Shown here one piece after another: positions 7,092 through 15,754 of a DNA stretch of 64,000 nucleotides. Source of the stretch: Mycolicibacterium sp. J2 (lineage in GTDB: Bacteria; Actinomycetota; Actinomycetes; Mycobacteriales; Mycobacteriaceae); the NCBI RefSeq assembly GCF_026240945.1, contig NZ_JAPFPY010000011.1, positions 1 to 64,000 of the forward strand. The letters run 5' to 3'. The notes beneath the pieces are model-generated. The model was not told the origin of the DNA. It did no database searches and was given only the letters and a program-made list of their open reading frames with translations. Both the position numbers and the translations under genes were made by a program. Numbering within the stretch: position 1 is the stretch's first letter; each line of letters starts with the position of its first letter.

Positions 7092-7511
7092 TCAGGCAGG
7101 AGTGAGCGTGAAGCGCGTCTCCCCCACCGGGCCGCTGGTTCCGCAGGGATTAGGGCCGTTGAGCGTATAGAGCCCGTTCGTACCGTCGAGGTTGAAGGTG
7201 GAGCGGGCCATGACATCGACCGGCCGCCCGCCTGGGCAGAACGCCCCTCCGGGAACGAACTGGTCGAGCACGTATTGGTTGCCCTGAATGTATGCCCGAC
7301 CCTGATCGGCATTCGACGTGAGGTTGAAGATCGAGATGCAGCCGGGGCCACAGCTTGTCACCCGCATCAGTTTATCGGTGACGATCCCGTTGGCCATGAT
7401 GCTGTGGTGGTAGTAGTCGCCGGGAGCGAGATCAGCATTGGCCGGCGCCGCCAGGCCGAGGCTTGCCGCAGCGCAGCAGGTGGCGATCGCGCCGATGATG
7501 ATGTTTTTCAT
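7092..7511 (-). CDS. Small exported protein of unknown function
   Basis: A 139-residue protein with a clean Sec signal peptide (Met-Lys-Asn, hydrophobic stretch, Ala-x-Ala cleavage after Pro-Ala-Asn-Ala at about residue 26). The mature part is about 113 residues and has four Cys (two in Cys-Gly-Pro-Gly-Cys, then Phe-Cys-Pro and Pro-Cys-Gly), consistent with two disulfides in the cell wall or outside. Small proteins of this type are abundant in mycobacteria and mostly uncharacterised. It stands alone between the TetR gene and a metallohydrolase gene on the same strand. Confidence 0.75.
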   Translation of the reverse strand: MKNIIIGAIATCCAAASLGLAAPANADLAPGDYYHHSIMANGIVTDKLMRVTSCGPGCISIFNLTSNADQGRAYIQGNQYVLDQFVPGGAFCPGGRPVDVMARSTFNLDGTNGLYTLNGPNPCGTSGPVGETRFTLTPA

Positions 7512-7597
7512 GGCTTCAAGTGAATACCGTCCAAGCGCCTACCGGTCCCAACTTCGCAGAACCGATCCGCCGATACCCGGTCGGCACACTACCCGGG

Positions 7598-8335
7598 TCA
7601 TTTTGCCTCTGACCGGCGCTGCAGCGCCGCCCAAAATCCTGGATCGTGACCGTAGAACACCTCAGCACCCCGGTCGCGAAGGCTTCGGAGAGTCCGCAGC
7701 GACTGACGGTACTGCTGCTCGTCGTGGGCGTGATCGGGCAACCGCATCTCGTCCATCGACCTTTTCAGGTTGCACGCGTCACCAGTGAGCACGACGTCCC
7801 CCGTCGGCGTGCGCACCAGCAAGGACTGGTGACCAGGAGTGTGTCCTGGGGTCGGAATGAGCTGCAGGGAACCGTCCCCGAACAGATCGAGGTGACCGTC
7901 AACGAACATCATTTCCTGTCCGGTGTCGAATTCCTCTGCGTGATAAGCGAAATCGTCCGACGTGTGCGCATACTCCCATTCGGCTCGCTGGACGACGACA
8001 GTCGCGTTCGGTATCCAGGCATTGCCACCGGCGTGGTCGGAGTGCAAATGTGAGTTGACCAGGAATCGGATGTCGCCAGGGTCGACCTCCAAAGCCCGCA
8101 GTCGAGCGTCTACGCAGGCATCGCTTTCGAAGTCGACCCAACCGTCGGCCGGCGTACCGGTGGGACGGCGGAAACGTGGGCCCAGTCCGGCGTCGAACAA
8201 CACCCGGCCGTCCGGATGATCGATCAGATACACCGGCACCGGAACGGTGAGATCGCCAGGCGCACCGGCGAGGAAGAACGCCGTCGGTAGGGTCAACCAT
8301 CCGCAGGTCAAGGGAACCAATGCATCGACGGTCAC
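7598..8335 (-). CDS. Metallo-beta-lactamase-fold hydrolase, N-acyl-homoserine-lactonase-like
   Basis: A 245-residue MBL-fold enzyme. The metal motif His-Leu-His-Ser-Asp-His-Ala-Gly-Gly is at about residues 95-103. The later ligands are His in Gly-His-Thr-Pro-Gly-His, Asp in Leu-Thr-Gly-Asp-Ala, and His in Tyr-Gly-His-Asp-Pro. The pattern and length fit the lactonase (AHL-lactonase/AttM-like) subgroup that opens lactone rings using two Zn ions. Whether it acts on quorum signals or on other lactones is unknown. The start is GTG 8335. An MmyB-type regulator gene diverges 69 bp away and may control it. Confidence 0.78.
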   Translation of the reverse strand: MTVDALVPLTCGWLTLPTAFFLAGAPGDLTVPVPVYLIDHPDGRVLFDAGLGPRFRRPTGTPADGWVDFESDACVDARLRALEVDPGDIRFLVNSHLHSDHAGGNAWIPNATVVVQRAEWEYAHTSDDFAYHAEEFDTGQEMMFVDGHLDLFGDGSLQLIPTPGHTPGHQSLLVRTPTGDVVLTGDACNLKRSMDEMRLPDHAHDEQQYRQSLRTLRSLRDRGAEVFYGHDPGFWAALQRRSEAK

Positions 8336-8404
8336 GTTCGAATGCTACGCAGTCAACCAAGGGGTGGCCTTGCCAGCGGCAGGGAGTCCGTCAAGGATAG
8401 GGCT

Positions 8405-9235
8405 ATGACGGATCGGTCGGCGGAGCTGCGCTCGTTTTTACGGGCAAGGCGTGAAGCGGTGACACCGCAGGACGTCGGCCTCGTACCCGGCGACGGTCGA
8501 CGTGTTCAGGGCCTTCGCCGAGAAGAGCTGGCTCTTCTGGCCGGGTTGAGCACCGACTACTACCGACGGCTCGAACAGGGTCGGGAGCACCGCCCGTCGC
8601 TGCAAGTGCTGCGTGCGTTGGCACGTGCGCTGCGACTCGACGAGCACGCGACTGCATACCTCATCTCACTTGTTCATCCGGTCCCCCTCGCCACGCCGAC
8701 TCGCGCGACCTCGGCCTCGGCAGGAGTACGGCTTCTCCTTGATTCGGGTCTGCGAGTACCGGCGGTCGTCGTCGATATCGGTCTCAACATCCTCGCGATC
8801 AACGCGGCCGGTCGTGCGATGTACGGCGGTTTTCATGACACCGACAACCTTGCCCGAATGGTGTTTCTCGACGCTGCCGCCAGAGATTTCTACGCAGATT
8901 GGCACCAAGTCGCCACCCAGGTCGTCGGCAACCTTCGTTCAGGCCTCACCCGGTTCCCGAACGACCATCGCGTCGCCGAGGTGGTCGATGAGATCTCCGC
9001 TCGCAGTTCCGTTTTCGCCGAATTGTGGGCGACCCACCACGTACGTCCACGCACCAGCGAGGACAAACTGTTCCATCATCCGCATGTCGGCGACCTTCAT
9101 CTGCACTTCGAGGCGCTCGAGGTGGCGGACGCCCCGGACCAGCGGCTGTTTGTTTACTGCCCGCTCGCGAACGGGTCGTCACCCGCCGCCGTCGCATTAC
9201 TGGAATCGCTTCCGACAGCTACCCCGTCGAGGTAG
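8405..9235 (+). CDS. MmyB-like helix-turn-helix regulator
   Basis: A 276-residue regulator. The N-terminal XRE-type HTH reads Leu-Arg-Arg-Glu-Glu-Leu-Ala-Leu-Leu-Ala-Gly-Leu-Ser-x-Asp-Tyr-Tyr-x-Arg-Leu-Glu-Gln-Gly. The rest is the MmyB ligand-binding domain (a PAS-like fold reported to bind fatty-acid-like ligands), with the typical Phe-His-His-Pro-x-Val-Gly-Asp-Leu stretch. ATG 8405 is preferred over the 8342 codon because it begins the conserved region. It is divergent from the lactonase-like gene. Its last 17 bases overlap the convergent aldo/keto reductase gene. A second MmyB/aldo-keto reductase pair occurs at 21.4-23.4 kb. Confidence 0.85.
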   Translation: MTDRSAELRSFLRARREAVTPQDVGLVPGDGRRVQGLRREELALLAGLSTDYYRRLEQGREHRPSLQVLRALARALRLDEHATAYLISLVHPVPLATPTRATSASAGVRLLLDSGLRVPAVVVDIGLNILAINAAGRAMYGGFHDTDNLARMVFLDAAARDFYADWHQVATQVVGNLRSGLTRFPNDHRVAEVVDEISARSSVFAELWATHHVRPRTSEDKLFHHPHVGDLHLHFEALEVADAPDQRLFVYCPLANGSSPAAVALLESLPTATPSR

Positions 9236-10118
9236 CCGAGCTCAGCTCGTCGATCTGTTCCGGTGTCAACTGCACGTCAGCCGCAGCCATGTTCTCTTCC
9301 AGATGCGTACGGCGCGATGTGCCGGGAATGGGCAGCATCGCCGGGGAAACGTGCAACAACCAGGCGATGGCCAGCTGACCCACCGTGCAGTGGTGAGCGC
9401 GTGCGATGTCGGCGAGGGCTTGGTGGGCGGCGGCCAGACCGCCCTGCGCCACCGGCGCCCACGGAATGAAGGCGAGCCCATCGCGTTCACACACTTCAAG
9501 GATGTCGTTGGCGCTCCGGTCGATCACATTGAACCGGCTTTGCACACTGACGATTTCGGCGATCTGCCGTGCCTCGTCGAGCTGAGCCACCGTGCATTGC
9601 GACATGCCGATCTCGCGGATCTTGCCCTCGTCCTGCAGCGCCTTGAGCTCACCGATCTGTTCTGCCAACGGCACTTTCGGATCCACCCGGTGCAACTGCA
9701 GCAGATCGATCTGATCGACCCCCAACCGGCGCATGCTCATCAATACTTGCTGGCGCAGGTATTCGGGTCGTCCTACCGGTGGCCACGCGGCCGGACCGAG
9801 ACGTTTCGGTCCTGAATCAGTGTCGATGACGTCGGGCCCGTTCCGGGTCAGACCCGCCTTCGTCGCGATGACCACGTCATCCGGGTAGGGGTGCAGCGCC
9901 TCGTACAGGATCTGTTCGGCGACGTGCGGGCCGTAAGAGTCGGCGGTGTCGATGAACTGCACGCCGAGGTCGATGGCCCGACGGGCCACGGCGATACATT
10001 CGTCCCGGTCCGCAGGTTCACCCCAGATGCCCCGCCCCGTGAATCTCATCGACCCGAAACCCAAGCGCGACACCTTCTTCCCAGCAATACTGATCGTCTG
10101 CAGATTCGCATTCACCAT
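9219..10118 (-). CDS. Aldo/keto reductase
   Basis: A 299-residue (beta/alpha)8 NAD(P)H-dependent oxidoreductase. Motifs present: Leu-Gly-Phe-Gly-Ser-Met-Arg, Phe-Ile-Asp-Thr-Ala-Asp-Ser-Tyr-Gly (catalytic Asp/Tyr), Ala-Thr-Lys-Ala-Gly (Lys) and Leu-Leu-Gln-Leu-His-Arg (His). The C-terminal cofactor region is Pro-Ile-Pro-Gly-Thr-Ser-Arg-Arg. The start is ATG 10118, seven bases after GGAGGT; the ATG two codons upstream sits too close to that site. The substrate is likely a carbonyl compound, unspecified. Confidence 0.85.
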   Translation of the reverse strand: MVNANLQTISIAGKKVSRLGFGSMRFTGRGIWGEPADRDECIAVARRAIDLGVQFIDTADSYGPHVAEQILYEALHPYPDDVVIATKAGLTRNGPDVIDTDSGPKRLGPAAWPPVGRPEYLRQQVLMSMRRLGVDQIDLLQLHRVDPKVPLAEQIGELKALQDEGKIREIGMSQCTVAQLDEARQIAEIVSVQSRFNVIDRSANDILEVCERDGLAFIPWAPVAQGGLAAAHQALADIARAHHCTVGQLAIAWLLHVSPAMLPIPGTSRRTHLEENMAAADVQLTPEQIDELSSATSTG

Positions 10119-10293
10119 CGTCATTACCTCCAACTTGCTGCGTTTCCATTGTGGTTCCACACCCCTTGTCGGGGGCGACCCGAGCAACTGCGACCACGCT
10201 AGGTGCGATCGGTGGGGCTACGGGGGTGGTACTACACCCCCTCACTTCGGGAATAGGACGCCCCACTGCCCGCGATCCGGTGCACCGACAGAG

Positions 10294-11202
10294 TTATGCG
10301 CTCTCGCCCCGAGCGGCGGCGTCGAATTCACAGAACATCCCGGTGAAGTACGCCGGCTGCTCCTCAGCCACCCAGTGCCCGCACTCCGGGACGAGCTGAT
10401 CTGTCACCGATTCGGCGACTTCTTCACACATCGCCCGAAAGTGTCTGGCCAACGGACCGGACGCGCCTCCCGAAGCCAGCACCGGGATGGCAAGCTTTCC
10501 GTGTCGTTGCAGCGCAGTGCGATTGTCCTCGGCGTCGCGGTCGAGTTCCCGGTAGATCTCACACATGGCACGCATGGCTCCAGGGGCTTTGTACGCGCGG
10601 GCGTAGACATCAAGGTCCTCATTGGAAATCGCATCCGGTTGGTAGGTCAGTTCGTCGAAGAATCGGTTGATGTACCACCGTTCACGTCCGTGCGTGAGAT
10701 AGACGGCGATATCCGGGTTGGCATGAAAGGAGAACTGCCACGCCGACTTCTGGGCCACCCGCCATTCGTAGTAGGCAGTGCCAGGCAGCGGGGCTTCCAT
10801 GAAGGTGGCGCTCACGACGTCGTCGCGGTACCGCAGCGCGAAACTCAGGGCCAGTGTGGACCCGAGGTCATGACCGACAAGTGAAATGGGCTCCGGCACG
10901 CCCAGCGTCTCGCGCACAAGACGGTGAATATCACCGGCCATGGTCCACTTGTCGTACCCGTCACGAGGTTTGTCGGATGCGCCGGCGCCGCGATAGTCGG
11001 GCATGATCACCCGATAACCGGCGCCGGCCAGCGGCATCATGACCTTTCGCCACTCGTAGCGTGTCTGTGGGGCGCCGTGGAGAAGCACGACGGTCTTGGT
11101 GGGTTCAGGCGGAGTGACAACCGTATACCCGATGCGGACTGTCTTCTCCGGGTCGACCCACGCCCGACCGTGGTGGACGTCGACATCGCGTGCTGTGGTC
11201 AT
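10294..11202 (-). CDS. Alpha/beta hydrolase, epoxide-hydrolase / haloalkane-dehalogenase-like
   Basis: A 302-residue alpha/beta hydrolase. The oxyanion motif is His-Gly-Ala-Pro-Gln-Thr-Arg-Tyr-Glu-Trp. The nucleophile elbow is Gly-His-Asp-Leu-Gly, with Asp as nucleophile, the epoxide-hydrolase type. The closing catalytic His is in Cys-Gly-His-Trp-Val-Ala-Glu-Glu-Gln-Pro. Arg-Gly-Ala-Gly-Ala-Ser-Asp-Lys-Pro is also diagnostic. Such enzymes add water to epoxides through an ester intermediate. ATG 11202 has a purine-rich site upstream (GAGAAG); the frame open to 11568 is not family-like. A SnoaL-like gene diverges. Confidence 0.8.
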   Translation of the reverse strand: MTTARDVDVHHGRAWVDPEKTVRIGYTVVTPPEPTKTVVLLHGAPQTRYEWRKVMMPLAGAGYRVIMPDYRGAGASDKPRDGYDKWTMAGDIHRLVRETLGVPEPISLVGHDLGSTLALSFALRYRDDVVSATFMEAPLPGTAYYEWRVAQKSAWQFSFHANPDIAVYLTHGRERWYINRFFDELTYQPDAISNEDLDVYARAYKAPGAMRAMCEIYRELDRDAEDNRTALQRHGKLAIPVLASGGASGPLARHFRAMCEEVAESVTDQLVPECGHWVAEEQPAYFTGMFCEFDAAARGESA

Positions 11203-11413
11203 GTTCTTCTCGCCCTTTGTCTGTCCCGGATCCCTGTCGGCGGCCAGTATCGTCCCGGCGACGACGTGGATGGGGGGAACAGGTCGGCCCCCCAGGACGC
11301 CTGAGTCATCACCGGCCCTGCGCCGGGAAGAATTGCGTTGCACCGTGCCGCGGCGCCCGGGAACATGGAGGCTTCCAGCCACTCGGCACCGACTCCGACC
11401 GACAGAAGCCACG

Positions 11414-11794
11414 ATGCCACCATTCGATGCACGCGAGCAGAGCCGACTGCTGCTGGATTGGAATCGCCGCCACCTCGTCGCCGGTGCACCGCTGAACCAA
11501 TCCGACATCGCCAAGTGCTTCGCCTCCGAGTTCACCGTCCGGGCGAACGGCCGTAGCCACCCGGCCAACTACGCCACATATCTGGAGTTCCTCAACGGCT
11601 TCCGGGCCACCATCCGAGCCATCGACTACGACGTGCGCGAAACCGTCGCCGACGGATCCCGAGTAGTCCTCGCGATGAGCGCACACATCACCCGTGTGCA
11701 CGGCGGGCACGAGCGCTTCGAGGCGATGCTGTTGCTGGATTTCGACGTTCAGGGACACGTCAGCTTGTGGCACGAGGTCTATGTGGCAACCTGA
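11414..11794 (+). CDS. SnoaL/NTF2-like domain protein
   Basis: A 126-residue single-domain protein. It has the cone-shaped NTF2/SnoaL pattern: an N-terminal helix (Ser-Arg-Leu-Leu-Leu-Asp-Trp-Asn), Phe-Thr-Val-Arg-Ala-Asn-Gly strands, and a Glu-Ala-Met-Leu-Leu-Leu-Asp-Phe-Asp to Trp-His-Glu-Val-Tyr-Val C-terminus. Members act as small isomerases, cyclases or ligand binders. ATG 11414 is chosen since upstream residues are low-complexity. Function unknown. It is divergent from the epoxide-hydrolase-like gene. Confidence 0.7.
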   Translation: MPPFDAREQSRLLLDWNRRHLVAGAPLNQSDIAKCFASEFTVRANGRSHPANYATYLEFLNGFRATIRAIDYDVRETVADGSRVVLAMSAHITRVHGGHERFEAMLLLDFDVQGHVSLWHEVYVAT

Positions 11795-11959
11795 ACAGCC
11801 GAAGTCGTCCGGGGTGCATCGTTGTTCGGTGGGCCTGGACCAATCGCATCACTGAGCCCAGCGAGGAGCCGCCATCCGGGTACAGGTCCAGGCGGTCCTC
11901 CTCGGGGCCGACCGGCACGAAAAGTCGCCTTCCAGCGGGCCTGAACCCATACTGAACCT

Positions 11960-12550
11960 ATGTTCACTGTGCGAGATGCGGTACCGGGCGATGCACTGGC
12001 CGTCGCACAGACGCATGTTCGTTCCTGGCAGGTGGGGTTCGCAGGCCTCATCTCACAGGGGTATTTGGACGCCCTCCGCGCGGAGGAACGAGCCGCCCGT
12101 TACAACTTCGAGCTCATGGACACCACCAACGGGCCGTACACGCTCGTCGCCACCAATCAGGACGCGGTCTGCGGGCACGTCACCCTCGGCCGATCACGCG
12201 ACCGAAACCACCCTGAGGCCGGCGAGGTGTGGTCGCTGTACGTCGACCCCGCGCACTGGGATCAGGGCGTGGGAAGAACACTCCTGACGGCCGCCTGCCG
12301 AGCGCTGCGCCAGGCCGGCTACGGCACCGCCTACCTGTGGGTTCTGGCGACGAATGGCCGGGCCCGACGCTTCTATGCACGAGCCGGCTGGACGATCGAG
12401 GGATCGGAGCGCACCGACTTCGTCGGCGGAAAGTACATCTACGAGGTCAAGTACGAGTTGGATCTGGTCGATGGTCTTGTCACGGACTCTGACGACCAGC
12501 AGCTCTCGACGATCACCGCTGCTCCACAATCCGGCAGCGGTCGCCCGTAG
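11960..12550 (+). CDS. GNAT-family N-acetyltransferase
   Basis: A 196-residue GNAT protein. The first strand is Phe-Thr-Val-Arg-Asp-Ala, followed by Val-Arg-Ser-Trp-Gln-x-Gly-Phe-Ala-Gly-Leu-Ile (as in the YhbS/PhnO-like actinobacterial group). The acetyl-CoA loop is Asp-Gln-Gly-Val-Gly-Arg-Thr-Leu, then Leu-Trp-Val-Leu-Ala-Thr-Asn-x-Arg-Ala-Arg-Arg-Phe-Tyr. The C-terminal ~30 residues are low-complexity and poorly conserved-looking. The acyl acceptor is unknown. It is a stand-alone gene; the ~230 bp after it show no gene. Confidence 0.82.
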   Translation: MFTVRDAVPGDALAVAQTHVRSWQVGFAGLISQGYLDALRAEERAARYNFELMDTTNGPYTLVATNQDAVCGHVTLGRSRDRNHPEAGEVWSLYVDPAHWDQGVGRTLLTAACRALRQAGYGTAYLWVLATNGRARRFYARAGWTIEGSERTDFVGGKYIYEVKYELDLVDGLVTDSDDQQLSTITAAPQSGSGRP

Positions 12551-12777
12551 CCGTCGGACAACGGTGCCACTCGCGGAACCTCGCGTCATCACACCGATCA
12601 ACTCAGGATTCGTGGTCGGCGCAGCCGCCCGAAACGACGATCACATCGGGCGGTGCGGGGTGCCGAAGCGTCGTGGGATCACCACAAAAATAATGCAGTA
12701 CCATTAATTCCACGCAGGCGAACCGAGGGGTCGACACAGGTAGCAACGACCCGGCCGGGCGTCCAAGCGCCCCCAAT

Positions 12778-14955
12778 GTGGTCATGATCGTGCTGGACGA
12801 TCTCGGCTACGCGCAGCTGGGCTGCTACGGGTCAGACATTCGAACCCCGGCGATTGATCGCCTTGCCCGTAATGGGCTTCGGTACAACCGGTTTCACGTC
12901 ACCGGATTATGCTCGCCGACACGCGCGGCGTTGCTCACCGGGCGGAACCACCACTCGGTGGGTATGGGGTTCCTTGCCGACATCCCGACTGCCCATCCCG
13001 GCTACACCGGCAAAATCCCGACCTCCGTTCCGACACTGCCCCGACTGCTACGGAATTCCGGCTGGAGCACGATGGCTGTTGGCAAATGGCATTTGGCACC
13101 CCGCGGGGAACGAACGAGTGCCGGTCCCTTTACCCGCTGGCCGTTGGGGCTGGGATTCGAGCGCTACCACGGCTTCCTACTCGGCGACGCCAATCACTGG
13201 GACCCGCAACTCGTGCGGGACAACACCTATCTCGACGGACCTGACGTGCGCCCGGCGGGCTACCACTTGACCGAGGATCTCACCGACGAGGCGATCAGGA
13301 TGGTTGCCAGCCAGCAGCAGTCCGCGCCAGGCAAGCCGTTTTTCCTGTACTTCGCCACGGGCGCTATGCACTCACCCCATCACGTACACAAGAGCTGGGC
13401 CGACGCCTACTCGGGGCAGTTCGACATCGGCTGGGACACCTGGCGGGACCGGGTCTTTGCGCGGCAGCTCGCCGAGGGAGTGGTCCCCGCGGGAACCGCA
13501 CTCACCGAACGTCCCGATTGGGTACCTGCGTGGGCCACCCTCACAGCAGACGAACGTGCCGTATACGCACGCATGCATGAGGTGTACGCGGGCTTTCTCA
13601 GTCATACCGACAGCCAGATCGATCGATTGATCCACACGCTCGAAGAACTCGACGCCATGGACAACACGATTGTCCTTGTCATGTCCGACAATGGGGCCAG
13701 CGCAGAAGGCGGTGTTTCCGGAACCAGCAACGAACATCGGTTCACTCACCGAATTCCAGAGTCGCTGGCCGACAACCTCGACCGGCTACCGGACTGGGGC
13801 GGCACCGCAGGATATCCGCATTACGCGTGGGGATGGGCCTGGGCCGGCAATTCTCCCTTCCGCTTGTGGAAGCGCTATGCCTGGCTGGGCGGTACCCGCG
13901 TTCCGCTCATCGTGCACTGGCCACGCGGCATCCGCGACGGCGGCGCTGTACGTTCACAGTTCGCGCACGCCATTGACGTCATGCCAACAATTTTGGAAGC
14001 CTGCGGGGTGCGGCTGGAGTCAGGCTCTCCTGAGACGTCCGACAGCGCGGTGCACGGAGCGAGTCTGTTGCCGACGTTCGACGACGCGTCAGCGCCTGCA
14101 CCCCGATCCACCCAGTACTTCGAAGTCGTTGGTTCTCGGTCGATCATTGTCGACGGCTGGAAGGCCACTACCGATCACGTGGCCCAAGGCGTGGTGGACG
14201 AGGAAGTCCTACTCGACGGCAGCCGGGACTTCGCCCTTGACCGATGGTCGTTGTTTCGGGCCGACGACTTCTCAGAAGCTCGCGATCTGTCGACCGAGCA
14301 TCCCGACGTGGTCTCGCGATTAACCGCCCGCTGGGCGGCCGAGGCTGCCCGCTATAACGTTCTGCCCCTAACTGATTCGTTGGTGACCCGAGCGGCGGAC
14401 ATGGTGTGGCCCGAATTCCCGCCCGGGCCGCGCGTGGTGCTGCGCCCCTGCGGTGGGCCGGTTGCCGACGAGGCGCTCCCCTTGCTGTACAGCCGGCTGT
14501 TCGCCGACGTCGACGTGCCACCCGAGGGTGCCAACGGTGTGTTGTTCGCAATCGGGAACTGGACCGGAGGGCTCGCGGCGTTCGTGATCGAGTCCAGACT
14601 GCACATTGCTGTAGCCGCCCCTGGCGGCGATATCCGGGTGCGAGCAGATCGGCTCCTGACCCATGGCCGCCACACCGCAGGTTGTCGGTTACACCGCATG
14701 GACGGCGGGACGCGAGTGGAGGCGGTGATCGACGACGCCGTGGTGGGCTCGGTGGTGGCCTCGGTAACACTGCCCCATGTCTGGCAACATGGCGGGACAT
14801 CGATGCTCTTGGGTAGAGACCGTGGACTACCGGTATGCGACGAGTATCGACCACCGTTCGGGTGGAATGGTCGATTGCATTCAGTGACAGTGGAATCGGA
14901 TCTGGAATCGCTACCAGGCCAGGAAATTCTTTGGGCTGCGCTCAAGTCCGAATGA
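12778..14955 (+). CDS. Arylsulfatase A-family sulfatase, start uncertain
   Basis: A 725-residue alkaline-phosphatase-superfamily sulfatase. The metal-binding Leu-Asp-Asp is at residues 6-8. The formylglycine motif Cys45-Ser-Pro-Thr-Arg is at residues 45-49 and is converted to formylglycine by a dedicated enzyme. Gly-Lys-Trp-His-Leu, Ser-His-Thr-Asp and Met-Ser-Asp-Asn-Gly-Ala-Ser also match. It hydrolyses sulfate esters of aryl or alkyl compounds. The only usable starts are GTG 12778 and ATG 12784, neither with a visible Shine-Dalgarno. The family normally extends ~10-20 residues further. The frame is open upstream to a stop at 12691-12693, so an ATT start near 12703 or loss of a start codon is possible. 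C-terminal ~150 residues are less conserved. Confidence 0.88.
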   Translation: MVMIVLDDLGYAQLGCYGSDIRTPAIDRLARNGLRYNRFHVTGLCSPTRAALLTGRNHHSVGMGFLADIPTAHPGYTGKIPTSVPTLPRLLRNSGWSTMAVGKWHLAPRGERTSAGPFTRWPLGLGFERYHGFLLGDANHWDPQLVRDNTYLDGPDVRPAGYHLTEDLTDEAIRMVASQQQSAPGKPFFLYFATGAMHSPHHVHKSWADAYSGQFDIGWDTWRDRVFARQLAEGVVPAGTALTERPDWVPAWATLTADERAVYARMHEVYAGFLSHTDSQIDRLIHTLEELDAMDNTIVLVMSDNGASAEGGVSGTSNEHRFTHRIPESLADNLDRLPDWGGTAGYPHYAWGWAWAGNSPFRLWKRYAWLGGTRVPLIVHWPRGIRDGGAVRSQFAHAIDVMPTILEACGVRLESGSPETSDSAVHGASLLPTFDDASAPAPRSTQYFEVVGSRSIIVDGWKATTDHVAQGVVDEEVLLDGSRDFALDRWSLFRADDFSEARDLSTEHPDVVSRLTARWAAEAARYNVLPLTDSLVTRAADMVWPEFPPGPRVVLRPCGGPVADEALPLLYSRLFADVDVPPEGANGVLFAIGNWTGGLAAFVIESRLHIAVAAPGGDIRVRADRLLTHGRHTAGCRLHRMDGGTRVEAVIDDAVVGSVVASVTLPHVWQHGGTSMLLGRDRGLPVCDEYRPPFGWNGRLHSVTVESDLESLPGQEILWAALKSE

Positions 14956-14965
14956 CCTTACGCGT

Positions 14966-15670
14966 TCAGGTGCGCAATGCCTCAAGGGTCTGCACCGAGG
15001 CAGACGCGCGAATAACCGCAGTCAGCGAATCGATGAGGTCCGACACGAACATCGCCGTGGGTGGCGCGTCGGTTGCAGCTGCCCGCTGCCGCTGGTGGTC
15101 GGCCACGGCATTCAGGCAACTCAGGTAGACCAAACGAAGCCGCACCACGGCGACGGCTTCCGGGAGATGCGAAAGATGCTCCCAGATAAGTTGATTGAGC
15201 TTCTGTCCATGCTCGGTCAACGCGGGGTCGGCCAAGATCCACGCATGCCCGCCTGGTTCGCCGTATCCATGAAACAGCAGCTGAGCTACCAGTTCGACAT
15301 GTCGCTCCCCCCGCTCGATGCTGCCCATCTGAGGCAGGATCAGCGCCTCAAGGATGCGCCTGAGCGCGACGGGTTGATCGCCCGACAGCGCTTGGTCGAG
15401 AAGCCTTCCTCGGTCTTCATCGATTCGCTCGAGGCGATTTTCGAGTATCGCCTTGATCAGGTCCTCTTTGGATCCAAAGTGGTAGTTCACCACCGCGGCG
15501 TTGCTTTGGCCGGCGGCGAGTCGGATTTCGTTGAGGCTGACAGCAGCGATCCCCCGTTCGGCGAACATCGTCTCCGCGACGGTGATGAGCTTGATGCGCG
15601 TCGCTTCTCCGCTGCTGTTGCGGCTGCGTTTACGGGCTTGTTCCCGAACGGGATCCGACTCCGAGGACAT
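14966..15670 (-). CDS. TetR-family regulator, divergent from a GAP-family gene
   Basis: A 234-residue TetR repressor. Its HTH lies near residues 40-65 (Ala-Ala-Val-Ser-Leu-Asn-Glu-Ile, Gln-Ser-Asn-Ala-Ala-Val-Val-Asn-Tyr-His-Phe-Gly-Ser-Lys-Glu-Asp-Leu). The C-terminal ligand domain is helical. ATG 15670. An 18-bp palindrome at 15705-15722 lies between it and the divergent membrane-protein gene, so it probably represses itself and that operon. Ligand unknown. Confidence 0.85.
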   Translation of the reverse strand: MSSESDPVREQARKRSRNSSGEATRIKLITVAETMFAERGIAAVSLNEIRLAAGQSNAAVVNYHFGSKEDLIKAILENRLERIDEDRGRLLDQALSGDQPVALRRILEALILPQMGSIERGERHVELVAQLLFHGYGEPGGHAWILADPALTEHGQKLNQLIWEHLSHLPEAVAVVRLRLVYLSCLNAVADHQRQRAAATDAPPTAMFVSDLIDSLTAVIRASASVQTLEALRT

Positions 15671-15704
15671 TGCCCGATGGTACGCATTCCCGACCCGGGT
15701 ATAT

Positions 15705-15722
15705 ATAATGAGTATTCATTAT
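15705..15722. promoter_or_regulatory. TetR operator overlapping a -10 element
   Basis: A perfect inverted repeat, ATAATGA-GTAT-TCATTAT, lies between divergent starts at 15670 and 15755. It overlaps TATAAT at 15704-15709, a good -10 for the rightward operon. The AT-rich composition contrasts with the flanks. Binding by the adjacent TetR is inferred. Confidence 0.6.
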
Positions 15723-15754
15723 TTCTTGATACTGACGCGAAGGTGGGGCGCGCA

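Noticed and set aside
11209-11568. N-terminal extension of the epoxide-hydrolase-like gene
   Set aside because: The longer open frame has no family similarity and runs opposite the SnoaL-like gene; ATG 11202 is the likely start.
15095-15754. Long plus-strand frame running across the TetR gene into the GAP gene
   Set aside because: The first part is antisense to the TetR gene; only the portion from ATG 15755 is protein-like.
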